DNA of 64,000 nucleotides. It comes from Triatoma infestans (lineage: Eukaryota > Arthropoda > Insecta > Hemiptera > Reduviidae). Made by a program: the position numbers and the translations under genes. The notes below the pieces were generated by a model. The model was given only the letters and a program-made list of their open reading frames with translations, had not been told where the DNA came from and ran no database searches. The stretch lies in the NCBI GenBank assembly GCA_011037195.1, contig JAAEAF010006912.1, positions 1-64,000 of the forward strand, read 5' to 3'. Within the stretch, counting starts at the first letter, position 1. Each line of letters begins with the position of its first letter. Below, in pieces: positions 58,801 to 64,000 of this stretch.

Positions 58801-61800
58801 ACAATATTATAATTAGAATATTTGATAGGATCTCAAATTTGGAAAAATCGGTGAACCGAAAGTTCGATTTTACAGACTATTTTGGTATTTTGGCAATTTT
58901 GTCGTAAATGACTATAACTATTTCCTTTATACTTGGATATTAAGCGTACAATATAAACCTATTACTTTTGTTTAAAATCTTTTCTGAAAAAAATAATTTT
59001 TAGGTGATTTTGAGGAATCTTCGCTAAAATTAAATGTATTTGTTCAATATTATTGGGGCTCTCTAAAATGTAATTATTTACTACCTGTCTCAGTTGGTAG
59101 TTTGGCATACCCCTACCTTACATTTATGACAGGAAAAATGTTATAAACTTGAAATTTGAAACTTTGTCGTTTATAACTGTATTAAGACGAGCAAAGAAAA
59201 TCGTGTGAGTGTTCATACCAATTTTTTCTTTTTTTATCGACAGGTAAATGTAAATCAACCGGTTCCGCTTTCTCTCATCTTGATTCAGATTTCGACAATG
59301 TTAGACGAACGAATTACACAATTCACGCCCTCCAAGAAGAAATGGATTAGCTCCCTTATGGGGTCCCAGACTACTACTTGAATAACATACATACAGCCTC
59401 TGTAAAGATTCGATAAACCTATATAGTATGCAGACATAGTTGAAGTATGCATTTTACTTGGGTTTAGTGCACATCACACTAGCTCATCAACGCAACCACA
59501 CAAACATATATTAAATATTAAAAAGTAAGCTTCCTGTACATAATTTTCTTTACATATAGCCTTGTACATAATACACTAGCAAAAACAAAGACCTCAAACA
59601 GATGCTTCCAGTGAAACCTGAATTAAGAAAGTTGAGAGACAATTGAAAATTCGAAAATATATTTTCTCTTAAAAATTTTAAGAGAAAGTAATATCATGTC
59701 AAACGACACATTCCTAACCTGACTGTCTCTTTTCACTGTTACTAGATGTAATGGAATTTCCAAACATGGAGCCTGCATTTGATGGCCTATTAGTTTGGCC
59801 TACAGGTGTGGTAGTTACTACACCAGGTATAACAGTCCCAACAGGTGCAACACTGCCAACTGAATTGGTAAGCGGTGTTATTGGCCTAGGGGAAGCATCA
59901 GGACTGACACCTGATAAGGCTGTCGTATTCGTTGTCGGAGGAGTTCTTGCACCCCCTGCTGTCAACAAGAAAATATAGTTAAACTATTTATTTGAAAGAA
60001 TGAAAAAAAAAACTACAAATTTTGTAATTAAAAATACCTTTTCTTCTTTTACTTCCGTTTGTAGCAGATTGAGAAGTTTGCGATGTTGAAGAATCTTCAT
60101 TTTGTGATAGTTCTTGATTACTAGAGCTGAGGCCTGACTTTGAGTCAAAAGTATTAACCAAAGAGATTTCATCAACTGGCGTGGCTGATTTACTGACACT
60201 CTTGCCAGAACTGGTACTACCTACAGAAAAATGTAATTTGTGGTTAAACCTTATCATATTTATTTTTTTCTTATATAAAAACAGAAAATTTCTAATAGGT
60301 ATAGAAAGGACTAATTATTCAATGTAGTCTTAATTTAGCAAACCATCTTTCAGAAAACAAATATGACTAAAAACCAAAGAAAAGAAGCAATACTTCCTCT
60401 TACAGTATCAAGTGAAGGTAAAGGTAAATGAGAACAAATTCAAAATAATCAACCTTACAAATACTTGATTTATAAATCAAAATTAAAAAACCAGTAATCT
60501 ATATATAATAAAGACTTACTTAGTTTCCTCTTGGAAGTCGTCTTAATCGGTTCAGTCTCTTTAATTGGTGATCCTCCGGGTGAATCATTGGCTCCGATTG
60601 GACGATATGGAGGAATTACTTTTACATTTCCTCTTTTTTTCTTAAAAATAAAAATTATAAAATGATATTTGTAACTATCAACAGAAATATATCTTGTTTG
60701 ATATTCTTTATGGTAGTCTATTTCTTCTGCTGAATAAAACTAGATACAATTTTTTTTTTTTTTTACTAGATGAAACTTTTCATTAACAATATGAATTACA
60801 TCAATTTATATGTATATACTAACTATTTTAGTATAGTGGTGATGACAATAGCCGCAGTATTTGACATTGTCCATGTAATTGCCCGCTTCTTCACAAAGGA
60901 GTCCCATAGCTTGAGCACAGGTAACATGGAAGGTCTGCCGGCAGCCAGCTTTGTTACACTGCATACACGCACCAACTGTTGACCGAGATGCGGTCCGACT
61001 GTTTTCATCACAGATGTAGCATGTCTGCGTGGAAATATATAAAACATGCATCTTTAAAGGATGCTAGCTGATGAAGAAAAAACAAATCGTAGAATTACCA
61101 AAAATGTTTACTATGAAATCCTACTTCAACTGAAATTTGCTCTTATCCTCAAGGATCTTTAAAATATTCTATATTAAAATATTCTATACTTTCTACTGGA
61201 GAAACGTTTTTTATGACCAACCTTATTATACCTTTCCTGCGGTATCTGCTGGAGAATTATTGGCTCCATGGTGGTGACATTACCAAATCTTACTTCCGGT
61301 ATATACAAGGCACAGACAACATGGGCCCATGCATTATTATCTGTTGGTTTCAATGCACCATCTTTATTGGGGCACAGTTCACAACGCTGTTAACATTTAT
61401 AATGATATCATTATATGTCAACAAGTACTCAAAAGCAGTATATCACAAAACATACAAGTCTCTAGGAGTAAGTATTCAGTTACGCTAACAGGGTCTACCG
61501 CCAGAAAGAAGAAAATCTGAAGTGCTACACTCACACGACTTTCACTAAATGTACTTGTGAAAGTCGTGTGAGTGACATATTTTTAAGCGACATGTTTTTC
61601 AAACTTGTAATTTTTACTAAAGTCAGCAGGCTCTGATATTAAAAAGTAGTGGAATGGTATATTTAGTTAAATGGTAGATGAGAGGAAAATAACGACAATT
61701 TTTCACTAAAAAGTCCTAAAAACAATTTCCCCAGGAAAATGTTTTAAATAACTGAGAGGTATATAAGTAGTTAGTATGCCAAGTTCGAAAAGAAGAAGGA

Positions 61801-62629
61801 TCCGTTTGCAAGACAATGGCGAAACAATTAGAAACATAAGAAAGGCACACTTCCAGTTGACGATTTAACCGGAAAAACCATCAAGAACGAATTTTTTTGG
61901 GGAGGGGATTTTATTCACACTCACAAACTTCACCATTTGCTAAAAACATTTTGATCGTAATGAACCTTAAAACACCGATTTTCTGTGAAAACACTATTTT
62001 AAAATTTTTAAACCATCGTTAACACTACCCCCTTTGCAGCAACAAAAGAAAGTAAAAAATGATATCTGTTAGATGTTTCAGAAATTTCAATAAGATAAAA
62101 ATAATTTTTCTCCTTTAATTTTCATGAAGCCCCCAAACCAGTCCTACAATACTTACACCCAAATACTCACCGCAAATTCACGCACTCAATTTTGTCATTG
62201 ATGTTTACGATTACTTGGGTTTTAGCATATCCACCGTCAAAATCCAGCCCACCTTACATACACTATGTTCACACAGTTAACAATCTAAGGAAATCACTGT
62301 AAATATTCGGAGTGGATTTGGATTTACTCCTTCTACACACCTAATATCCAAGCTCATAAAAACAGAAGTCTACAGTGCAATTGTAATAAATAAAAAAAAT
62401 TAAAAACCTCTTAACCCCCAGACACCACTTCGTTCATTCCAAAAAATTTACTTAATGATAATCGAAGGAGGAATAAACCATGTGATCAAGTTTTTAATTA
62501 CATTATAGAAAACGAGTCTACATAAGGATATTTACCATCGATAACTTACCACTTTTGTGCTCCTCTCTTGACTTTCGCATTTTCTGCAATACCAATTCCC
62601 CGTGGGAACTGTTACAATTCCATAGCACG
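40000..62629 (-). CDS. Alh: AF10/AF17 (Alhambra) PHD and OM-LZ protein, 16 exons, 5' end outside window
   Basis: Ortholog of vertebrate MLLT10/MLLT6 and fly Alhambra, a nuclear cofactor of the histone H3K79 methyltransferase DOT1L (family knowledge). Sixteen exons (listed separately) give about 961 codons plus the stop, with every intron GT-AG and every phase compatible. Order of domains: end of PHD1 ([20 protein letters not shown], residues 1-20 here), extended PHD (CELC...CYICDEN...[19 protein letters not shown]...YCGYCHHHY, about 28-148), a basic stretch ([16 protein letters not shown]), long low-complexity linkers, the octapeptide [20 protein letters not shown] (about 655-674), the leucine zipper ([20 protein letters not shown]...[14 protein letters not shown], about 680-722) and a poly-Gly/Gln tail. 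The exon with the first PHD cysteines is not found up to 64000, so the 5' part lies beyond it. Introns carry many transposons. Calls are by eye; untranslated regions are not defined. Confidence 0.93.
40554..40656 (-). CDS. Alh: AF10 exon: Ser/Gln-rich
   Basis: 103 bp, phase 2 in and 0 out. Encodes [20 protein letters not shown] and [14 protein letters not shown]. Acceptor TTTTACAG, donor GTAATC. Confidence 0.86.
40797..40831. repeat. (TA)n microsatellite
   Basis: Tandem TA/TATA units with one CA interruption, inside an AF10 intron. Confidence 0.85.
40832..41560. other. Unidentified higher-GC intron insert
   Basis: Lies in the intron between the exons at 41788 and 40656. GC is higher than in the flanks and it starts abruptly after the TA run. 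Short open frames exist on both strands (60 and 71 codons) but match nothing I recognise. It is probably a decayed transposon. Confidence 0.35.
41788..41898 (-). CDS. Alh: AF10 exon: Gln/Asn-rich
   Basis: 111 bp, phase 2 in and 2 out. Encodes [20 protein letters not shown] through RTTSVDPSR. Donor GTAAGG. Confidence 0.86.
41991..42216 (-). CDS. Alh: AF10 exon: post-zipper linker
   Basis: 226 bp, phase 1 in and 2 out. Encodes [20 protein letters not shown] through [16 protein letters not shown]. Confidence 0.87.
42315..42452 (-). CDS. Alh: AF10 exon: leucine zipper
   Basis: 138 bp, phase 1 in and 1 out. Encodes [20 protein letters not shown], then [26 protein letters not shown]. Heptad leucines fit the second half of the OM-LZ domain. 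It is 7.6 kb from the octapeptide exon. Confidence 0.95.
42640..43390 (+). repeat. ACTTTCTCTTACT-family copies in AF10 intron
   Basis: ACTTTCTCTTACTG at 42725-42738 and GCAGTAAGAGAAAGTT at 43006-43021, followed by GAGTGTTTCACATCAG, delimit a short copy of about 320 bp. Further family blocks follow to 43380. Confidence 0.65.
43391..43398. repeat. hAT target site duplication, left
   Basis: ATCTACAT, matched by ATGTACAT at 49122-49129 (one mismatch in 8). Confidence 0.65.
44107..44406 (+). repeat. Possible solo LTR
   Basis: Starts TGTGAGGGG, has a TATA-box-like CATATAAATACC about 70 bp in, and ends CTTACA. Flanks ATAGT and ATCGT differ by one base. GC is higher than its surroundings. No internal coding part. 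It could also be the 5' region of the adjoining LINE. Confidence 0.35.
44525..47467 (+). pseudogene. R2-clade non-LTR retrotransposon, broken
   Basis: Plus-strand pieces in shifting frames give the full order of an R2-type protein. 44758-45264: one C2H2 finger (Cys28, Cys31, His44, His49 of that frame) within [20 protein letters not shown]. 45304-45570: [17 protein letters not shown]. Near 45630-45760: reverse transcriptase start with RRIL and QRGF-VxGCHVN. 45728-46048: [18 protein letters not shown] and [12 protein letters not shown]. 46131-46290: [11 protein letters not shown] with the catalytic acids. About 46941-46990: the [19 protein letters not shown] zinc knuckle. 46988-47467: the C-terminal restriction-like endonuclease with RFADIIAF and IIDPTIRYE. 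At least five frame changes or stops make it inactive. No AP endonuclease is present, as expected for this clade. R2 itself, rather than a sister clade, is not proven. Confidence 0.85.
47850..48850 (-). pseudogene. Mariner-type transposase, broken
   Basis: Minus-strand pieces: 48700-48560 give [20 protein letters not shown] (helix-turn-helix linker region), 48423-48310 [19 protein letters not shown] (compare the DEKWI-Y motif), 48269-47970 VMLWFW...[18 protein letters not shown] and then [11 protein letters not shown] (compare LQHDNARPH, second catalytic Asp), and near 47900-47850 [15 protein letters not shown] (the C-terminal FF-GI-LPERW-like block). Stops and frame changes between the pieces show decay. 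The first catalytic Asp appears replaced (HEKW for DEKW). Terminal repeats were not located. Confidence 0.75.
49122..49129. repeat. hAT target site duplication, right
   Basis: ATGTACAT, paired with 43391-43398. Confidence 0.65.
49273..49574 (+). repeat. Solo LTR
   Basis: 302 bp from TGTGTAACAGC to CTCATCCA, flanked by TTATA on both sides (49268-49272 and 49575-49579). A TATA-like CATATATATAGAGCG lies about 75 bp in. No internal region. Probably Ty3/gypsy-type (inference). Confidence 0.6.
49640..49680 (+). repeat. ACTTTCTCTTACT-family end
   Basis: GCAGTAAGAGAAAGGCG followed by AAGTGTTTCACATGAG. Confidence 0.5.
50095..50314 (-). CDS. Alh: AF10 exon: octapeptide motif
   Basis: 220 bp, phase 0 in and 1 out. 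Starts [20 protein letters not shown] and ends with [25 protein letters not shown]. The last block matches human AF10 almost residue for residue and is the first half of the DOT1L-binding region. Confidence 0.95.
51830..51989 (-). CDS. Alh: AF10 exon: linker before OM-LZ
   Basis: 160 bp, phase 2 in and 0 out. Encodes [20 protein letters not shown] through ATNHLVGPQ. Acceptor AATAAAG, donor GTATTA. Confidence 0.86.
52571..52935 (+). repeat. Solo LTR
   Basis: 365 bp beginning TGTAACG and ending CGTTACA, so the ends are inverted repeats. Flanked by ATAT on both sides. It holds a clear TATA box (GGTATAAATAGTGGGACC, about 52680-52697) and an AATAAATTGGTGT polyadenylation signal about 155 bp later. 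No internal coding sequence. The 4-bp duplication fits Ty3/gypsy. Confidence 0.8.
53013..53588. repeat. Large foldback palindrome in AF10 intron
   Basis: Arms of about 270 bp meet around 53300 with a spacer of roughly 25 bp. The outer words TTGCATTGTTTTCATTTC (left) and GAAATGAAAACAATGCAA (right) are complements. The inner words ATTACATGCTAAA and TTTAGCATGTAAT are too. Each arm holds GAGATCTACATTACATGAAA or its complement and a GTCGAAACGTTGAGAT block. No coding frame. Confidence 0.85.
53866..54042 (-). CDS. Alh: AF10 exon: VKVDE linker
   Basis: 177 bp, phase 2 in and 2 out. Encodes [20 protein letters not shown] through [11 protein letters not shown]. Donor GTAAGT. Confidence 0.87.
54537..54811. 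repeat. 27-bp tandem repeat inside a direct duplication
   Basis: About five copies of a unit containing AACAAGTTAGTAACAACAAT run from about 54604 to 54735. They are bracketed by a near-identical 65-bp segment (ATTTACCATTTAATGCCATG at 54561 and again at 54764). Confidence 0.85.
54825..55410. repeat. Foldback element with hammerhead-like core in one arm
   Basis: Left arm 54825-55013 and right arm 55266-55410 are inverted copies: ATTTTCCGTGATAGCC against GGCTATCACGGAAAAT, and ACCTAACTAGGTTAAGAGGG against CCTCTTAACCTAGCTAGGT. Only the left arm has the extra 60 bases with the hammerhead-like blocks (minus strand of about 54864-54897: CTGAAGG, hairpin, GAAAGCGGTC), here with two core changes. The left arm is longer than the right for that reason. 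Confidence 0.7.
55451..56440. mobile_element. Tc1/mariner-type non-autonomous element
   Basis: 990 bp bounded by CAATATGAGTAA and TTACTCATATTG, each flanked by TA (55449-55450 and 56441-56442). The inverted ends extend inward (GTATCCTGTTGCTTTTA and its complement; TATTGGATTCAAAC and its complement), giving arms of over 200 bp. No transposase frame is open; the 77-codon frame at 56220-55987 matches nothing. Confidence 0.75.
56979..57164 (-). CDS. Alh: AF10 exon: Ser/Asn-rich linker
   Basis: 186 bp, phase 2 in and 2 out. Encodes [20 protein letters not shown] through [18 protein letters not shown]. Joins directly to the exon starting at 54042, giving [11 protein letters not shown] in frame. 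Confidence 0.86.
57240..57870 (-). repeat. ACTTTCTCTTACT-family fragments in AF10 intron
   Basis: Pieces in minus orientation. 57780-57875 ends in a degenerate ACTAGTAAGAAAAC after CCGATGAAAATTTG and CATAATATCTTC. Confidence 0.45.
57943..58249 (-). CDS. Alh: AF10 exon: Ser/Thr linker with Gln run
   Basis: 307 bp, phase 1 in and 2 out. Encodes [20 protein letters not shown] through a run of seven to eight Gln to PVKRS. Acceptor TCACAG, donor GTAATA. Confidence 0.88.
58388..59222 (+). repeat. Near-complete ACTTTCTCTTACT-family element
   Basis: About 835 bp. It starts TTTTACTTCTAGTACGAGAAAG, continues GATCGTGCCAGATTTTC and ends GAAAATCGTGTGAGTGTTC. Two similar blocks of about 300 bp (TTTCTTT-AAACTT, TACTATCTACA, TTTTATTTGAAAA, GATTCTGGGGAAAC) follow each other inside, so the unit is itself partly tandem. 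No coding frame. Confidence 0.6.
59719..59958 (-). CDS. Alh: AF10 exon: Thr/Pro-rich linker, tandem acceptor
   Basis: 240 bp, phase 1 in and 1 out. Encodes [20 protein letters not shown] through [14 protein letters not shown]. The acceptor reads CAGCAG, so use of the second AG would shorten the exon by one codon. Confidence 0.88.
60038..60220 (-). CDS. Alh: AF10 exon: Ser-rich linker 1
   Basis: 183 bp, phase 1 in and 1 out. Encodes [20 protein letters not shown] through [15 protein letters not shown]. Donor GTATTT. The C-terminal basic cluster could serve in nuclear import (inference). Confidence 0.88.
60520..60640 (-). CDS. Alh: AF10 exon: basic linker after ePHD
   Basis: 121 bp, phase 0 in and 1 out. 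Encodes [20 protein letters not shown] and [20 protein letters not shown]. Donor GTAAGT. Confidence 0.88.
60824..61024 (-). CDS. Alh: AF10 exon: rest of extended PHD finger
   Basis: 201 bp, phase 0 to 0. Encodes [20 protein letters not shown], then [18 protein letters not shown] and [12 protein letters not shown], keeping all expected Cys/His ligands. Donor GTTAGT. Confidence 0.95.
61222..61386 (-). CDS. Alh: AF10 exon: start of extended PHD finger
   Basis: 165 bp, phase 0 to 0. Encodes [20 protein letters not shown], then [20 protein letters not shown], ending in ERYNK. Acceptor TGTTAACAG, donor GTTGGT. Confidence 0.95.
61528..61574. repeat. Perfect 18-bp hairpin
   Basis: CACTCACACGACTTTCAC pairs with 61557-61574 across an 11-base loop. 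The arm words CGTGTGAGTG and ACTTTC are those of the dispersed family's end, so this is probably a head-to-head end of that repeat. It lies in the intron just upstream of the first extended-PHD exon. Confidence 0.8.
61640..62070 (-). repeat. ACTTTCTCTTACT-family copy in AF10 intron
   Basis: Minus-oriented blocks (AACAATTTCCCCAGGAAAATG, AGTATGCCAAGTTCGAAA-like) and an end at AAAGAAAGTAAAAAATG (62046-62061) with an A-rich tail. Confidence 0.55.
62550..62629 (-). CDS. Alh: AF10 exon: end of first PHD finger
   Basis: 80 bp, entry phase needs two bases to finish a codon, exit phase 0. Encodes [26 protein letters not shown] with the last PHD cysteines. Acceptor TTTTTACAG, donor GTAAGT. Compare human CYGIVQVPTGPWFCRKCESQ. 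Confidence 0.93.
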
Positions 62630-62639
62630 CTGTAAAAAA

Positions 62640-63225
62640 TATATTTTTTTTTTAAATTTTGAACTATATCTAGAACAAACGTTTCCTAACACAATGAACC
62701 TTAAACACCGAACGCTTGTTATATACAAAAAATATCTAAACTTTTAGATTAGCGAAAATTGAAAGGACTTTTTTTACCAAGTTATTTCTAATAATACCAG
62801 TTCGCGTTTCTAAATGAATTATCAATTTATGAAATTAAATATAAGGTTGATGTTTGCAGTCAATTGGAGTGCGTATCGAAAGCATAACTCTTTACCATCA
62901 TACTATGCTTTCTGGATAGGTTTGGGGACGCTTAATGGAGGCAGTTCCTTAGAATCTCTTCCCTCGAAGAATCTTTTCTATTCTTTGAGAAAGGCCTTCT
63001 TTTAAAATAGTATTATTACTTGATTATGATTAAGCAACTAAAGCCCAAGAGCGTTTTTATTATTTCTATTATTTTTTTTATCTTATAAATTCAATAATTT
63101 CTGAATTACTTATAGTTTCTCGGAATTTGTAAAATTTTCTATTACAATAACCATCTTTAATAAACTGTTCCTCTCTTCTTCTTTAAATATATCCATTAAA
63201 ATAAAAAAGACAAGTACCTGTTGTT
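62640..63225. other. AF10 intron, nothing recognised
   Basis: No exon for the first PHD cysteines is found in this stretch or up to 64000. Confidence 0.4.
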
Positions 63226-63665
63226 ATTATTATTAAATCCTGGATGCCTATCGGCATGGGACTGAAGCCAATATGGCTTTTATCCCCCCAATTCATTCCA
63301 CTAATTAATCTCCCCCAGAAGTTTACCAGTCTGTCTACAATATCTAAAATATTCTTGGACACCAACCCTCCCAGACTTTCCCATGAGAGTGGCTCTCCCG
63401 AAAATCCGAAACCTAGTACCGGCGAAATGGGGAAACTGACAGCGACACACCGTCTCCCTAACTCCATCACCACAATTCTGACATATATGCTACCTGACAT
63501 CCTCCCTATTTAATGCAAATGACTAGCAACCCATGTGTGTCCAGTCCTACTTACTTAAGTCCTCATCCTACCCTTCAGGGACAGGAGGTACTCCGAAACC
63601 CCATGCTTAGAACCTTTGATAAATCTTTTGGACTGGAAGTACCCCTGCATGTCCTCTCACAGTGT
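63183..63665 (-). pseudogene. LINE 3' fragment in AF10 intron
   Basis: Plus-strand words TACTCCGAAAC, TTTGATAAATCTTTTGGACT and GTGTCCAGTC match, with changes, TACTCCAAATA, TTTAATAAGTCTTTTACCTC and GTATCCAGTC at 14.4-14.5 kb, the end of the minus-strand LINE there. The minus-strand open frame at 63500-63183 (105 codons) follows on. The end nearest 63225 shows short TAA/ATT units, as in I-type LINE tails. It is a 5'-truncated copy. Confidence 0.6.
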
Positions 63666-63709
63666 TGTGGTAATGATAATCGAATGCATCTAATCTACAC
63701 TTAAAGTTG

Positions 63710-64000
63710 TAAATGCAGACATTTTATATACATAAAATTCGATTAGTAACAAATTTATAGCAGCTTTTTTATTTATATAGTAAAATCTTTCTTTAAAACT
63801 TATTCTGCTCAGCAAAGCTATCTCAAATTTTGTCAGCAACAATCACACAAATAACTTTTAAAAAAGTTCTTATCACTGCTTATTACTACATTAAGTAATG
63901 ATGTCGCTCTTACTGCAACTTATTTATAATTCTACTGATTAATTTTATTGCGTATTAATCGAAATTTGAACACCTTCTCTTTCGAAAGAAAAAACGTTAT
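63710..64000. other. AT-rich end of window, nothing recognised
   Basis: Intron sequence of the AF10 gene if the 5' exons lie further on. No motif is seen. Confidence 0.4.

Overview
The window is nuclear DNA of an arthropod, most likely an insect. It is AT-rich, has GT-AG introns, long gene-poor stretches and many transposon remnants. The host genes are animal genes, but the species cannot be fixed from this sequence; TE content would suit a large hemipteroid-type or other insect genome (inference).

Two host genes are supported. (1) GPN3, an intronless plus-strand GPN-loop GTPase at 27779-28606. (2) The 3' part of a large minus-strand gene, the ortholog of AF10/AF17 (MLLT10/MLLT6; Drosophila Alhambra). 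Its 16 exons run from 62629 down to the stop codon at 40000, and all splice phases join without a break. The exons encode the end of the first PHD finger, the extended PHD finger, long Ser/Thr/Asn-rich linkers, the octapeptide motif-leucine zipper that binds DOT1L in AF10, and a Gly/Gln-rich tail. The 5' exons lie beyond base 64000. The two genes are arranged tail to tail, about 11 kb apart.

The rest is repeats. From 1 to 23 kb there are broken non-LTR retrotransposons (2.3-3.7, 5.2-5.4, 12.6-13.4, 14.4-16.5 and 19.1-19.35 kb), a degraded Ty3/gypsy gag-protease piece (20.6-20.9 kb), tRNA-derived SINEs and many copies of a roughly 1-kb non-coding family whose ends carry ACTTTCTCTTACT or its complement. 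From 23.09 to 27.06 kb lies a GC-rich BEL/Pao element with a 5-bp target duplication, one complete and one truncated LTR, and no gag.

Inside the AF10 gene, the 7.6-kb intron that splits the zipper domain holds a hAT-like element (43399-49121, 8-bp target duplication with one mismatch). Within it are a broken R2-clade retrotransposon and a broken mariner transposase. Other introns hold solo LTRs, a 0.58-kb foldback palindrome and a Tc1/mariner-type element with TA flanks.

The most unusual signals are the foldback repeats. Copies at 14.0, 36.5 and 54.9 kb carry a motif that fits the hammerhead ribozyme core. A locus at 33.1-34.0 kb has two nested perfect inverted repeats. No CRISPR array, intact tRNA or rRNA was seen.
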